DNA of 18,914 bases from Corinectria fuckeliana (lineage: Eukaryota; Ascomycota; Sordariomycetes; Hypocreales; Nectriaceae), in contig WPDH01000232.1 in assembly GCA_019137255.1 (NCBI GenBank), positions 1 to 18,914 of the forward strand, in the 5' to 3' direction. Below, in pieces: positions 1-9,089 of this stretch (positions are counted from its first letter, which is position 1; each line of letters opens with the position of its first letter). A model generated the notes under the pieces. The model was not told the origin of the DNA, ran no database searches, and was given only the letters and a program-made list of their open reading frames with translations. The translations under genes and the position numbers were made by a program.

Positions 1-23
1 AAATAAATTATAAAGAAACTATT
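1..23. other. Left flank of the LINE, possibly host gypsy sequence
   Basis: These bases lie outside the LINE copy: similarity to the right-hand copy begins only at about position 22. By geometry they should be the gypsy element that continues at 8271, but the stretch is too short and AT-rich to show RT residues convincingly. AACTATT at 17-23 recurs at 8271-8277 and may be the LINE target duplication. Confidence 0.35.
17..23. repeat. Possible LINE target-site duplication, left copy
   Basis: AACTATT occurs here next to the LINE tail and again at 8271-8277 next to the LINE 5' end. Seven AT-rich bases can match by chance. Joining 1-23 to 8278 does not restore an obvious YxDD motif, so a small deletion or a coincidental match remains possible. 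Confidence 0.35.
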
Positions 24-40
24 TATTTATTTATTTATAC
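22..40 (-). repeat. LINE 3' terminal simple-repeat tail
   Basis: The plus strand reads TTTATTTATTTATTTATAC, which on the LINE sense strand is an (AAAT)n-type 3' tail. The identical 19 bases stand at 18003-18021 in the second copy, directly against host gypsy sequence. This identifies the unit as a LINE 3' end and not as an LTR. Confidence 0.75.
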
Positions 41-231
41 TTTATAGACCTAAAAAGTAAATAGTACTTTTATTTTATATAGATATAAGAAAAACTATAA
101 AATTAGATAAAAACCTATATCTTTTATATAATAAGCCTAGATTAGGCCTTTTATACTATTACTATATATAAGTAAATAGTCTTTTTACTAAGATTAGAGT
201 TATTTTATTTCTTAAAGGGCTAGAAAAAATT

Positions 232-303
232 AAAAAGAGAGAAAAGGAAAAAAGAAAAAAAAAAAAAGAGGAAAAAAGAAAAAAGAAGTAAAAAAGAGAG
301 AAA
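232..303. repeat. Long purine tract in the LINE 3' UTR
   Basis: About 72 bases of A and G on the plus strand with a single T at 289; on the LINE sense strand it is a polypyrimidine tract. The equivalent tract in the second copy is at 18214-18284, one or two bases different in run length. It was considered as a polypurine primer next to an LTR and rejected. Confidence 0.7.
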
Positions 304-430
304 TAGTTAACTAAATATTAAGTATTTAGTCTACTATAAGAGTAGAGTAGTTAAGTATTAAGATTATACTAGCTAGGTATATTTAGGTTACTTTATAGTT
401 ATAACTAAAAGCTTAGGATTTTAAGTGGGT

Positions 431-560
431 AAAACTAGCTGCTAGTAAGTTAGCTAGCTATTAGTAAGTTAGCTAGTAGTATAGTTATTAGTAGCTAAAA
501 GCTAGTATAAACCTAATACTTAATAGCTATTAGTAGCTATTAATAGCTATATAGATTTTT
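431..560. repeat. Degenerate TAGC-rich short repeat zone
   Basis: AGCTAGTAG, GCTATTAGTAGC and GTTAGCTAG units recur in imperfect tandem. The same zone is present in the second copy at about 18412-18541, with more G and C retained. No function is apparent. Confidence 0.5.
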
Positions 561-805
561 ATTATTATTTATTATTTAGTCTCTTAGGTTATAATATCTT
601 TCTTTTTTTCTTCTCTTTTTAATACTTTTATAAGTAGCTTTCTTTTAGGCTTTTTATTAGGCTTATATTAGCTTTAGGTCTTAAATATATACTAATATAT
701 ATTCTTTTTAAGATTTATTAATATATTTATTTTCTAGCTGCTTATATTATAGCTTTATTATAGTCTTATTATAATAGCTAACTTTATATAGCTAAAAATA
801 ATAAC

Positions 806-807
<2 letters not shown>

Positions 808-853
<46 letters not shown>
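808..853. repeat. (TAA)n microsatellite in the LINE 3' UTR
   Basis: About 15 uninterrupted TAA units. The second LINE copy has the same array at about 18789-18836, so the array belongs to the element and did not arise locally. Confidence 0.85.
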
Positions 854-858
<5 letters not shown>

Positions 859-930
859 TAATAAACCTAGTATAATCTCTTAGTAAAAGAGATATAATTA
901 TATATACTAATCTATTTATATATAAATTCT

Positions 931-949
931 AATAATAATAATAATAATA
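931..949. repeat. Second short (AAT)n run
   Basis: Six to seven AAT units just past the point where the comparison with the second LINE copy stops at the window edge. Confidence 0.7.
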
Positions 950-2949
950 ATACTAACTATAAGAGTAAGTTTTTTTACTATAAATCTACTATATATTTAG
1001 GCTAATCTTATATAAGCTAAGAGAAAAAAACAGGCTAAAACAGAAAGTACTATTACTTTAAGAGAGAAGTCTACTACTTTAATAAGAGTAGTATAAGCTA
1101 TCTTTTATTTTATATATATTACACAAATAGGTAAGAATAGTATAATAAGTCTCTACTAAGACTAGGTAAATACTATAATAAGTAGTTATATAGCTTATAC
1201 TTATATATATAAAATATATAAAGCCCTACTATTTACTACTATTACTACTATCTAAGCCTTAGTAAAGGCTTTTTAGTAAGAGAGAGGTACTAATAATATA
1301 AGTATAAGTTAGTTTTATAATATATATATAAGCTAATAATATATAAGAGGAGAAGCTTAAAAGGCTTAAAAATATAGCCTTTTAAGTAAAAGGTTAAGCT
1401 TTTAAGTATATATATATTACACTTATAGTAGTAACTATAAGCCTAATATTTAACTAGTTTAATATACTAGTTAGTAAGATTAACTATATTATTAAGATAC
1501 TTAAGCGCCTTAAATATATTATAGTTTTAGCTCTTACCTATCTAAAAAGTATTTCTATTCTTATAGTAGTTAAGTTATTAGCCTCTAAGAGAACTAATAA
1601 GAAGAATAGTAATAATAATAATAAGGCTAGTAAGACTAGTAATAATATTACTACTAGTAAAAATATAAAAAAGAGTAATATAAATATATAAGGTTAGGTA
1701 GTAAGTAGTAAAAGTATAAGTTTAAGTTAAGTTTATAAGTTAACACTATAAGCTTAGAGGATTTTAATAAGAGGTTAAAAGATTTAATTAGAAGTAGTAA
1801 CTATTATAATTAAGCTGGTTTTTTACCTTTTATAGCTTTTTTTAGGTATATTTTATACTTCTTATAAGAGGGGTAAAAAGCACTTAGTATAATAGTATAC
1901 TATTCTTATTATAAGGCTATAAACTTAATTATAGTTACTATAGATTTATAAGGCTAGTTTATAATATAAAATAATATATTAGCTTAGAAACTATTAGGTA
2001 AGTAGTTAAGTAGTTTTATACTTTAATAGTTAAAACTTAAACTTATATTAGTTTTATAATAGGTTTATTAAGTATTCTTATTATTTAGTATACTTAAAGT
2101 AAAAAATAATAATATATTTAGGTATTTTTTTACTAGTCTTATATAAGTATTATAATAAAAGCATATTAGGTATATACCTTTAGAAGAGAAAGCTCTTAAG
2201 ACTAATTTTTCCTATTTATAGCTATATAAGTATTAAGCTTTAATATTTATTAAAGTCTTAGTATAAGTATAATACTTTTTTATTATTAGTAAGAGGGTAA
2301 GCTTTAGCTAGTTTAAGTTAATTAGTCTTTTAACACTTTCTTATTTTATCTTAAAGTTAGGTTTACTATATAGTTTATTTAGAAAGAGTATAAGCTTTTA
2401 TTACTACTAATATTAGTTTATACTTTTTATAAGAGAGCTAGCTTTTAAGCTAATTTTTAACTTTTTACTATAGTTATTATTATAGTTTTTACTACTACTT
2501 ATAGTAAATCTACCTTAAAGCTATAATAGTAATAGCTCTAATAAGCTAAGTAGTATCTTATCTTTTAGTATAACTATAAAATTAAGCAGCTAGTTTATTA
2601 AGATAAATATTAAGAGAGGAGATAACTAGCTTTATCTCTAGTAAGTAAGTAAGTATAGCTTTATAAGCTTTTACTACTATATATAAGTTTTAAGTTTATT
2701 TTAATATAAGTGCTTATATAATATCTTAAGGCTTACTACTAGGGGCTATTAGGGTATAATAGGCTTTTATATTATAAACTATAGTAAAATAAATAACTTA
2801 TATATAAATTAATCTTACTTTTTTAAGGCTAACTCTTTATATACTTATAGTAATTATAGTAAGAGCCTAGTATTAACACTTAAGTTTTTCTTTAAGGTAG
2901 TTTATATATAAGCCTTATAGTAGTTTATAATAAAAAAAGAGTCTAAGAA

Positions 2950-3745
2950 ACCTATAAGTTTAAGTAGGCTATACTATTAAGTTTTTAAGTTAGATTTATA
3001 TCTAGTTTACTATATATTTATAAGTAAAGTAAAAGAGTTATACTTTATTTAGTTTTTAGGTTATACTATTTATTTAGGCTTAATTATTATAGATTTCCTA
3101 TATAGTTTTAAGCTAGGTTTAAGTCTTTTTATATTATAGCTAAATACTAGTAGGTTTATATTATTTATAAATCTAATAACTAATATTCTAAGAGTATTAT
3201 TAAGCGCTTTATAAAGGCTAAAAATAAAAAAAATAAATAAAATAGGTAATAAAAAAGATTCTTAAGAGACTTTTACTTTAACTTTAATTAGGTTAAAAGT
3301 TTAGCTATTAAATTAGAGCTATACTATTTATAATATAAGATAGCTAGTAAGCTATACTAAGAGCTATCTAGAGAATTCTTTTAGTTATAAGATAGTAATA
3401 AGTTGTTTATAGTTAATACTATTAAAAGCTCTTATAAAGTTAAGCTAAAAAAGAGAGGTAAGGCTATATTAAGCTTATACTATATATACTAATTTAATAA
3501 TTATAGCTAAAGCTAGCTTTATTAACTTTCTAAGCTTATTACCTATTTGCCCTAAGAGTAATAGCTTTTTCTTTTTTACTATAATTATAATATACTTACT
3601 AATAACTATTTTAATAATCTTACTAATTATATTAAGTAGTAANNGTAATTATAAGAATAAGCAGGTTATTATATACTTTAAGAAATCCTATAGAGATTTT
3701 ATCCTCTTTTAAGACCTTTTATAACTTAATTTAGTATAAAGCTTT
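2950..3745 (-). other. LINE reverse transcriptase domain of ORF2
   Basis: The fingers and palm motifs run from the KAPGxDGI equivalent at 3661-3743 to the FxDD equivalent at 3160-3165. A stretch of about 30 codons around 3171-3260 has no stop at all, unusual in this window, and reads straight into FINNINLLVF. Further residues (LKTI-EIYNN) match the thumb side of Tad1-type RT. Confidence 0.85.
3643..3644. other. NN ambiguity inside LINE RT
   Basis: Two undetermined bases. The ORF2 frame upstream (codon starts at 3742, 3883 and 4690) differs by one from that downstream (3441, 3270, 3165), so the gap does not preserve the true length or hides an indel. Confidence 0.9.
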
Positions 3746-4329
3746 TTAGACCTTTTTAGAGTCTATTATTAGGTATATATAGCCTAACTTAGGTTTAAGT
3801 GTCTTAAGAGGTAAAAAAGAGAGAAGATTAAAGTTATCTACTTAAGGTTTAAAAAAGAATTTTCTTACTAAGATCTTAGCTTTATTTATATATAGTGTTA
3901 CTAGCTTAAGTTAGTCTTAGTAGATAAGAGGTAAAAGCTATAAAAGAGTTATAATAGTTTTACTATATAGTTTAGCTTATCTTTTTATATTTTAAAATTA
4001 TATTATATTATACTATAAGAGCTTAATTAGAAGTTTCCTCTAGAGGGTATATTATATATTTTATATATACTAATCTTATATTATATATATCTTAAAGTAT
4101 ATATACTAGTTTACTAAGTAGCTAGTTTATTAGGCTATATAGTATACTTACTTAAGTTTAAAAATTACTTTAGCTATTTTACTATTTTACTAAGAGTTAT
4201 AGTAGGGTTTAGGTTTTTTTTGCTTTAGAATTATATATTTTATAATTATAGTAAGTTACTTAAAAAGCTATTTAACTTTTATATTTAGGGCTTTTAAGGT
4301 AGTTATTATACTACTAGATATATAATAAA

Positions 4330-5075
4330 AATAAACTACTACTTTATTAGCTATATTTTACTAGTTAGTTTTCTTCTAGTTAAATTTAAAGTCTAGCTTA
4401 AAAGCTATCTTTTTATAAGTGTTTATAATATAAATATACTAAAAGATATAGTTAGACTCTTTTAGGTTATAGTTAGTTCTTATATAAGAGGTATTAATAG
4501 TTTTAGTAGCCTAAGTAAGATCTAAAGTGTTATTATAGTAGTTTTAAGCTAACCTAGTAACTATTTTATAAGAGGTAAAAAAGCTAATATAAAGTTATAA
4601 CACTTTTTTTATAAGGCTATTACTATCTTAGTCTAAGTAACTATAATAATCTTAAAATAAGTAGTAAAAGTTAAAGTTACTTATAAGAAGTGTATAATTA
4701 TTTAGAGTAGTACTAGTAAGAGCTTATAATATAAGTAAGTTACTTTTACTATTTAAGAGATTATATAAGGTAATAATTTAGTATTAGGTTTTTATAAAAG
4801 TAATACTAACTTAGTCTTCTTCTGCTTATAATATTTATAATTTAGGCTTATACTATTTATTTATATAAACTATTATATACCTATTATAATAAACTATATA
4901 GTAGTTATAATATCTTAAGCAGGCTAAGACTTTTATCTTAAGATTCTTATTTAGCTTAAAAAGTGTAATTATATTATATTTACTATAAGCTTATAATATA
5001 ATATAAGTAAGAGTAGCTTAATAATTAGTATTCTAATATAATACTAGTATTAATTAGTAGTCTAAAAGGGGAATA
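4330..5075 (-). other. LINE apurinic-type endonuclease domain of ORF2
   Basis: This is the N-terminal domain recognised in ORF2. In order it shows LYQNTNYQ-like (family LQxNxxxx), a central VLACLRYYNYYI stretch, LLISNFNFYYLF, a TRLAXNYYNNTLDL stretch and SNYI. The family motifs are N, GDFN, HH and SDH; here Asp reads Asn and His reads Tyr, exactly the RIP changes. It is followed by a KLDFKFN-KKTN stretch like the family FNWKKTxW. No activity is possible. Confidence 0.78.
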
Positions 5076-6600
5076 ATAATAGTAATAAGACTAAGATAAT
5101 TATTAAAAAAGAGAATAGTATATAAGTAGCTTAGGCTTATATTAAGGCTAAGCTAGTAGATACTATATATAATCTGTTTATTAAGCTAAAAGGCCTTTTA
5201 GGTTTTTTTAATAAGAACTATATAAGCTAGGCTAATAGTAAAAACAGTAAAGATAAAAGCTCTTAAGTTAAAAGTTTAGTTACTATATATTCTTAAAAGT
5301 AAAAAAGTTTATCTAAGTATTTTTTCTTAATATAAGCCTAGTATAAGACTATAATAAGATAGTTATAGCTTTAGGCTAGATATTTACTCTTATAGAGAAT
5401 ATAGTTTAAAAGGATTTTTTTATATTTAGTTAGGTATTCTTCTCTATTAGTATATATAATATTCTTATAATATTTATAAGTTAGAGCTAACTTATAGTTT
5501 TAGACTAGGTATTTAAACTTAAAGTAGTTATAATATTAGGTAGGTTAAAGCCTCTTANNGTTAATTAGATCTATTAATTTTTTTAATAAGCTTATTAGTA
5601 TTATTTAAAACAGATATAAGTTAGATTCTTTTTACTATTACTATAAATATTAGAAGAGAGAAAACTATACTATTACTAAAGGTTTTAGTAACCTAATCTT
5701 TAGTGTAAATAGCTTATATCTTATTTACTATATAAAATATAAGAATAGTATTACTACTTAGTAGCTTTCTTATTATAATAATACTAAAGTTATTATAAGC
5801 TTAGTTTACTATCTTAATAGTATCTTTTAGAGTTTAGCTATTAATATTAAGAGGTATATTTCTTATTTAGATTATAACTTTATATTTAATATAGCTTTAG
5901 GTTATTTACTTTATGTTTTCTTAGTTTAGAGGCGCTAGATTTTATACTATAATTAATATATAAGAGGGTTAGTCTTTCTTATAATCTAAAAGTGTAATAA
6001 GAGCTATATTAATAATAAAGGTGAGAGCTATAGTAATATTTATAGTGATTTAGTTCTTAAGAGCTGTTTTATAGTTATATATAGTATTCTTCTTATATAA
6101 GATATAAGCTTATACCTTATATATAAATATATAAGTTTAGATAATATATTAAACTTATTTAAGAGATATAATAGGGATAATTCTAGTAATAGTATTATAT
6201 ATTTTATTTTCTAAGTTATCTATTAGTATTTTACTTAGTTTTATAGTAAGTTTATTATTTTTACTTAGTATATACTAGCTAATTCTTATAAGAGAGTTAT
6301 ATTAACTTTAGTTAAGTTTATACACTCTTAAATTAATAGCTATTAAAAGTATATTAGTATTATTACTATAGTCCTAATATACTATTATCCCTAGGGTAAT
6401 ATATATATAAGAATTTAGATTTTAGTGTTAAAATATATTTTAAAGGCAGATTAGGGCTGTAATAAGCAGAAACTAGGTAAGTAACTAAGTTATCTTTTAG
6501 TTTTTTTTCTAAATAACTTAAACTAATTTATAATAAGAGGGAAAAACCTTAATAGTAAGCTATAAGATAAAAAACCTCTTATTACTCTCACTTAAGAGAG
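5076..6600 (-). other. Unassigned LINE segment between ORF1 and endonuclease
   Basis: About 1.5 kb with no recognised domain. From 5558 down to the endonuclease a minus-strand reading in the ORF2 phase is fairly open (for example NREEYLTKYKKILLNY), so ORF2 may have an N-terminal extension or ORF1 a long tail. From about 5700 to 6730 a plus-strand reading is about equally open (for example CNKSYINNKGESYS at about 5990-6034). With RIP-made stops the two cannot be separated by stop density. NN at 5558-5559 interrupts the region. Confidence 0.4.
5558..5559. other. NN ambiguity in LINE
   Basis: Two undetermined bases in the unassigned LINE segment; the reading frame across this point cannot be trusted. 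Confidence 0.9.
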
Positions 6601-7107
6601 AAGTAAATTAAGCTTAATATATATATATAGTAATATAAGTTATAAGTAAGCCTACTTTATAAGAAAAGCTAATTATATACTTATAATAATAAGTTCTTAT
6701 AAGGCTTAGCTTAAATTATATACTAGAATTTAATTAATTTTAAGTTAAGTCTAAGTTACTTATACTACTTATTCTTTTAGGTATTATTCTTATTACTAAC
6801 TAGTATTAATATACCTTTTTTAACTTTTAATAGTATTTACTCTCTTAGTTAGTTAATTAGTTTAAATACTATAAAAGTTAAACTTAAACTTAAGTCTAGT
6901 CTAGCTTAAAGCTACTTTAAGAGCTACTTAAGCCCCCTTTAGGTAAAGTAGTTTAGTATTATAGTTAGTATTAGTATTAATACTATTATATCTTATAGTA
7001 AGTATACTATATATTTATATTACTTATTTAAAATACTAAACTATATAAGTCTTTTTATATAAGTATTTCTTACTTATTTCTACTCTTTTTATACTATATA
7101 GTATATA

Positions 7108-7148
7108 TAAGATTATACTAAGTATAAGCTATTATAATTATAATATAC
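7108..7148 (-). other. Zinc-knuckle remnant in LINE ORF1
   Basis: The minus strand reads YYNYNSLYLV. Restoring G at each TAT position would give the Cys spacing expected of a retroelement knuckle, but no intact Cys codon remains, so this is an inference from position and RIP direction. Confidence 0.45.
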
Positions 7149-7379
7149 TAAAAGAATCTTACTAGTAAAAGTAAAATATATTATATCTCTTATATAATAA
7201 GCCCTCTTATAATAGTTATACTTAGCTTATTCTTAATAATACTATATAATATATTTAAAGTAAAAGTACTTAAAATACTACTTAAGTTAAATCTCTTTTA
7301 AATAAGACTTAGTCTAATAAACCTTTATAGCTATAATTATATTTTAGTTATAAAGTTTATTTATATTTATTAGTTTAGT

Positions 7380-7381
7380 NN
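7380..7381. other. NN ambiguity inside LINE ORF1
   Basis: Two undetermined bases. The ORF1 reading phase differs on either side (codon starts at 7699 and 7516 against 7148), as at 3643. Confidence 0.9.
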
Positions 7382-8045
7382 AATACTATTTACTTATTAG
7401 ATATTTATTATAAGATTTTTAAGTAAGCCTTTTATATAACTAGTTAAAACTCTCTTAGTAATTATTATAAACTACTTTAAGACTTAATATATACTTATAC
7501 TAAAAATAGTAAGAATTTAAGTATTATTCTTTAAGAGATTTATAATTAGTTTATAAAAAAAAACTATAATATTCTTACTAAGAAGATAGTATAAGACTAC
7601 TATAAGTAAGAGATAACCTTTTAAGAGGGTATAATTAATAATTATTATAATATCTAATAGTATATAAGATATAATATTAGAAGTTATACTAAGTAACCTA
7701 ATAATAATCTTCTTATTAAGATAAGAGGGGATTACTTTTAATATTAATACTATTAAGAATAAAAGTATTCTCTTATTATAAGTAACTTAAGCTTAAGTTA
7801 AAGTCTTAATAGGTATTTTCTAAAAGGTAGCTAATACTACTTTTTTAATAGTAGTTATAATTATTTTTATAAGAGATAATAAGATTAGAATTTTACTACT
7901 TATATATTAGGTATAACTTATAATAGTATTAGCTAAGATTACTATTATTTTTTAAACTAAGAGAAAAGTAACTCTTAAGATAATTACTTTAAGTTTATAT
8001 TTAGTCTTAATAATAAGATCTTTAAATTAATTATAGGTTATTTTT

Positions 8046-8270
8046 ATACTAGGCTTAGCTTATAGTAAGAGTAGGTTTTATAGTGAAAATTTTTCTTTAA
8101 GAGAAAGAGAGAGATAGTTTATAATCTTAATATTTTTTATTTTACTTAGCTTATATATTATATATAATATAGTAATAATATAAGAGTAGAGAGAGAGTAA
8201 AAAAGGTTTATAAAGAAAGTTAGTTAGGTTAAAATAGATTTTAAGAGTATAACTAAACTATAGTAAAAGT
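8046..8270 (-). promoter_or_regulatory. LINE 5' untranslated region, pyrimidine-rich
   Basis: On the LINE sense strand this is rich in CT runs (two tracts of CTCTCT type at about 8098-8115 and 8185-8200) and has no protein motif. It lies between the ORF1 reading and the point where host gypsy RT resumes. An internal promoter would be expected here in a LINE, but I see no specific promoter motif. Confidence 0.45.
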
Positions 8271-8277
8271 AACTATT
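8271..8277. repeat. Possible LINE target-site duplication, right copy
   Basis: AACTATT, matching 17-23, at the junction between the LINE 5' end and host gypsy RT. Short and AT-rich, so weak evidence. Confidence 0.35.
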
Positions 8278-8533
8278 AAATATTTATAAAAGGTTAAAAT
8301 AATATACTAAGAATATTAAAAAGGTACTTTATAAACTATAAAGCTTTTAACTATATACTAAGCTGTTAAAATATATATTTTACTAATAAGAAGCTAAGTT
8401 TCTAAAGTATATTATTACCTAAAAAGAGTTAAAAATAAACCCTTTTAAAGTTTATATAATTACTAAGTAGCTAATACTAAAAAATATTAAAAATATTTAA
8501 GTTTTTTAAGAATTTTATAACTTCTACTAGAAG

Positions 8534-8538
8534 TTTAT
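8534..8538. repeat. Target-site duplication TTTAT, 5' copy
   Basis: TTTAT stands immediately before the 5' LTR and again immediately after the 3' LTR. Five bases is the usual Ty3/gypsy integrase duplication, and removing one copy keeps the host RT in frame. Confidence 0.92.
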
Positions 8539-8562
8539 TATTATAAAATAAGCTAGACAGAG

Positions 8563-8586
8563 AGCTGTTACTATTTAGTAACAGCT
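8563..8586. repeat. Perfect palindrome in LTR U3
   Basis: AGCTGTTACTA, then TT, then TAGTAACAGCT: 11-bp perfect arms with a 2-base loop. The 3' LTR copy at 17571-17594 carries one arm mismatch of RIP type (G to A). It could be a protein-binding dyad in U3; its role is unknown. Confidence 0.8.
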
Positions 8587-8758
8587 TAGGCTATAACCTT
8601 AGAGAGAGCTACTAGAGAGTAGCTATAACAGGAAGAGAAATCTCTTACTAATTAGGCTAAGAATTATCCCGGGAAATCCCAGGATAGTCCTAAGGAAATT
8701 CTAAGACCTATCTAGAGATTTCCTAGAGAATACCTAGAGAGTGCCCTAGGACTTTCCC

Positions 8759-8768
8759 TTATATAAAG
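8759..8768 (+). promoter_or_regulatory. TATA box of 5' LTR
   Basis: TTATATAAAG, 221 bases into the LTR and conserved at the same offset in the 3' LTR (17767-17776). The position fits a U3/R promoter reading rightward into gag-pol, in agreement with the coding strand. Confidence 0.65.
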
Positions 8769-8924
8769 AGAAAGACTATCACTAGAATAAATAGAAGAAT
8801 TATTATCTTATTATCTTACTATCTTGCTTCTAAGCTTTAGGTATCTTAATCACACAAGTAGGGATTCTTTCTCCTAGTAGTATTTACTTTATATATCTCC
8901 TAATATAGTTAATTTTATATCAAA

Positions 8925-8942
8925 TAGTAGTAATTATATTAC
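8925..8942 (+). promoter_or_regulatory. Possible primer binding site, RIP-altered
   Basis: Two bases after the 5' LTR the sequence reads TAGTAGTAATTATATTA. A tRNA-primed PBS would begin TGG, and TAG is what RIP would make of it. I cannot match the rest to a particular tRNA. Confidence 0.35.
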
Positions 8943-9089
8943 TTATACTTATACACTTTTTAAATAGCTCTTAACTTTCACCTTAGTTAAAAACTCCTAA
9001 AAGCTTACTAAGAAATCTCTAGTTACTAGGAACTCTTCTCTCCTAAGGTAATTAACTTAATTAACAAGAAAGATAATATATAAGTATAA
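8943..9089 (+). other. Leader between primer site and gag
   Basis: The gag-pol phase is dense in stops here, and no motif is visible. It is probably the untranslated leader of the element. Confidence 0.5.

Larger units (their letters stand above)
41..1750 (-). other. LINE 3' untranslated region
   Basis: This stretch lies between the tail and the last recognisable ORF2 sequence. I see no conserved protein motif on either strand. It holds a purine-rich tract, a TAGC-rich degenerate repeat zone and two trinucleotide microsatellites, each listed separately. The first 893 bases are shared with the second LINE copy. The boundary with the end of ORF2 is uncertain, because real and RIP-made stops cannot be told apart. 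Confidence 0.55.
1750..5075 (-). pseudogene. LINE ORF2: endonuclease-reverse transcriptase, RIP-inactivated
   Basis: ORF2 would nick target DNA and reverse-transcribe LINE RNA. On the minus strand the endonuclease shows SNFNFYYLF at about 4655-4681 (family GDFNxHH), NNTLDL downstream, and SNY at about 4448-4456 (family SDH). A linker leads to a KARILVRKFF-like motif near 3883, characteristic of fungal LINEs. The RT follows: KVLKEDKISIGFLK at 3661-3743 (KAPGxDGI), motif A FIRAFNSINYKQL with the catalytic Asp as Asn at 3439-3441, ESFLLPILF at about 3230-3261 (GSPxSPxLF), and FINNINLLVF with both catalytic Asp as Asn at 3160-3165. Further down, KAYIQTTLKKN and a YKA-P-like stretch near 2640 match the post-RT region. 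The frame is constant down to the NN at 3643 and then shifts by one. Start and end are approximate. Confidence 0.85.
6600..8045 (-). pseudogene. LINE ORF1 (gag-like nucleic-acid-binding protein), RIP-inactivated
   Basis: ORF1 of Tad1-type LINEs encodes an RNA-binding particle protein. On the minus strand one reading from about 8040 to the NN at 7380 includes a LITFLLV-like N-terminal part, IIIRLLSITSNIISYILLD near 7650-7710, and a stretch near 7500-7516 reading ILTIFSISI. The last resembles the VHGV-type motif that follows the ORF1 fold in this family. After the NN the frame shifts by one, and YYNYNSLYLVXSYIYYI appears at about 7108-7148. With Cys TGY turned into Tyr TAY it looks like a CCHC zinc-knuckle remnant. 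The start ATG is not visible (it would read ATA), and the end is a guess from usual ORF1 length. Confidence 0.6.
24..8270 (-). mobile_element. Tad1-like LINE retrotransposon, RIP-degraded, near full length
   Basis: A non-LTR retrotransposon read on the minus strand. From high to low coordinates it shows a pyrimidine-rich 5' UTR, an ORF1 with a gag-like region and zinc-knuckle remnant, an ORF2 with an apurinic-type endonuclease, a LINE reverse transcriptase and a C-terminal region, and then a long 3' UTR ending in an AAAT-type tail. The motif order and the wording of the endonuclease and RT motifs match fungal Tad1-clade LINEs. Every ORF is broken by TAA/TAG. A second copy of its 3' end lies at 18003-18914. 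The ends are inferred from that copy, from the tail and from where host gypsy RT resumes at about 8278. NN pairs at 3643, 5558 and 7380 make the true length uncertain. Confidence 0.87.
8271..8538 (+). pseudogene. Host Ty3/gypsy reverse transcriptase, C-terminal part, first half
   Basis: Codons in the phase starting at 8273 read NIKKVLYKL, then FYXXEAKFLKYIIT (family F.xxEVKFLGYIIT), KINPFKVYIIT (family DPxKVxAI), LKNIKNI and finally EFYNFYXKF (family GFxNFYRRFI). This is the thumb and connection part of a Ty3/gypsy RT. About ten TAA/TAG codons interrupt 85 codons. The YxDD motif would lie just upstream but is not present at the LINE junction. The frame runs up to the TTTAT target duplication and continues at 17936. 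It is a different family from the nested element, whose equivalent residues differ. Confidence 0.85.
8539..8922 (+). repeat. 5' LTR of nested gypsy element
   Basis: 384 bp, beginning TATTATAAAATAAGC and ending TATATCA; the start is explained as a RIPped TG, so the termini were TG...CA. By my count it differs from the 3' LTR at 38 positions, all transitions, with no indel. It holds an 11-bp-arm palindrome and a TATA box. Confidence 0.95.

Noticed and set aside
232..310. Purine tract followed by TAGTTAACTA as a polypurine tract plus LTR start
   Set aside because: The sequence on both sides of the tract is equally shared by the two copies, so there is no LTR boundary here; it is internal to the LINE 3' UTR.
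808..949. CRISPR-like or minisatellite array
   Set aside because: These are plain TAA/AAT microsatellites without spacers and are shared by both LINE copies.
3190..3490. Plus-strand reading with few stops (for example KVKLKKRGKAILSLYYI)
   Set aside because: It is the shadow of the minus-strand LINE RT, where recognisable motifs A and C occur at the same coordinates.
3160..4460. True frameshifts in LINE ORF2 near the SDH motif and near the RT motif C
   Set aside because: Careful codon counting shows the endonuclease is in one phase through SNY and the RT is in one phase from motif A to motif C; the only shift coincides with NN at 3643.
5700..6733. Plus-strand gene of about 340 codons
   Set aside because: Stop density is not lower than in the competing minus-strand reading, no domain is recognised, and shadows elsewhere in this window look just as good. 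Kept only as an open question.
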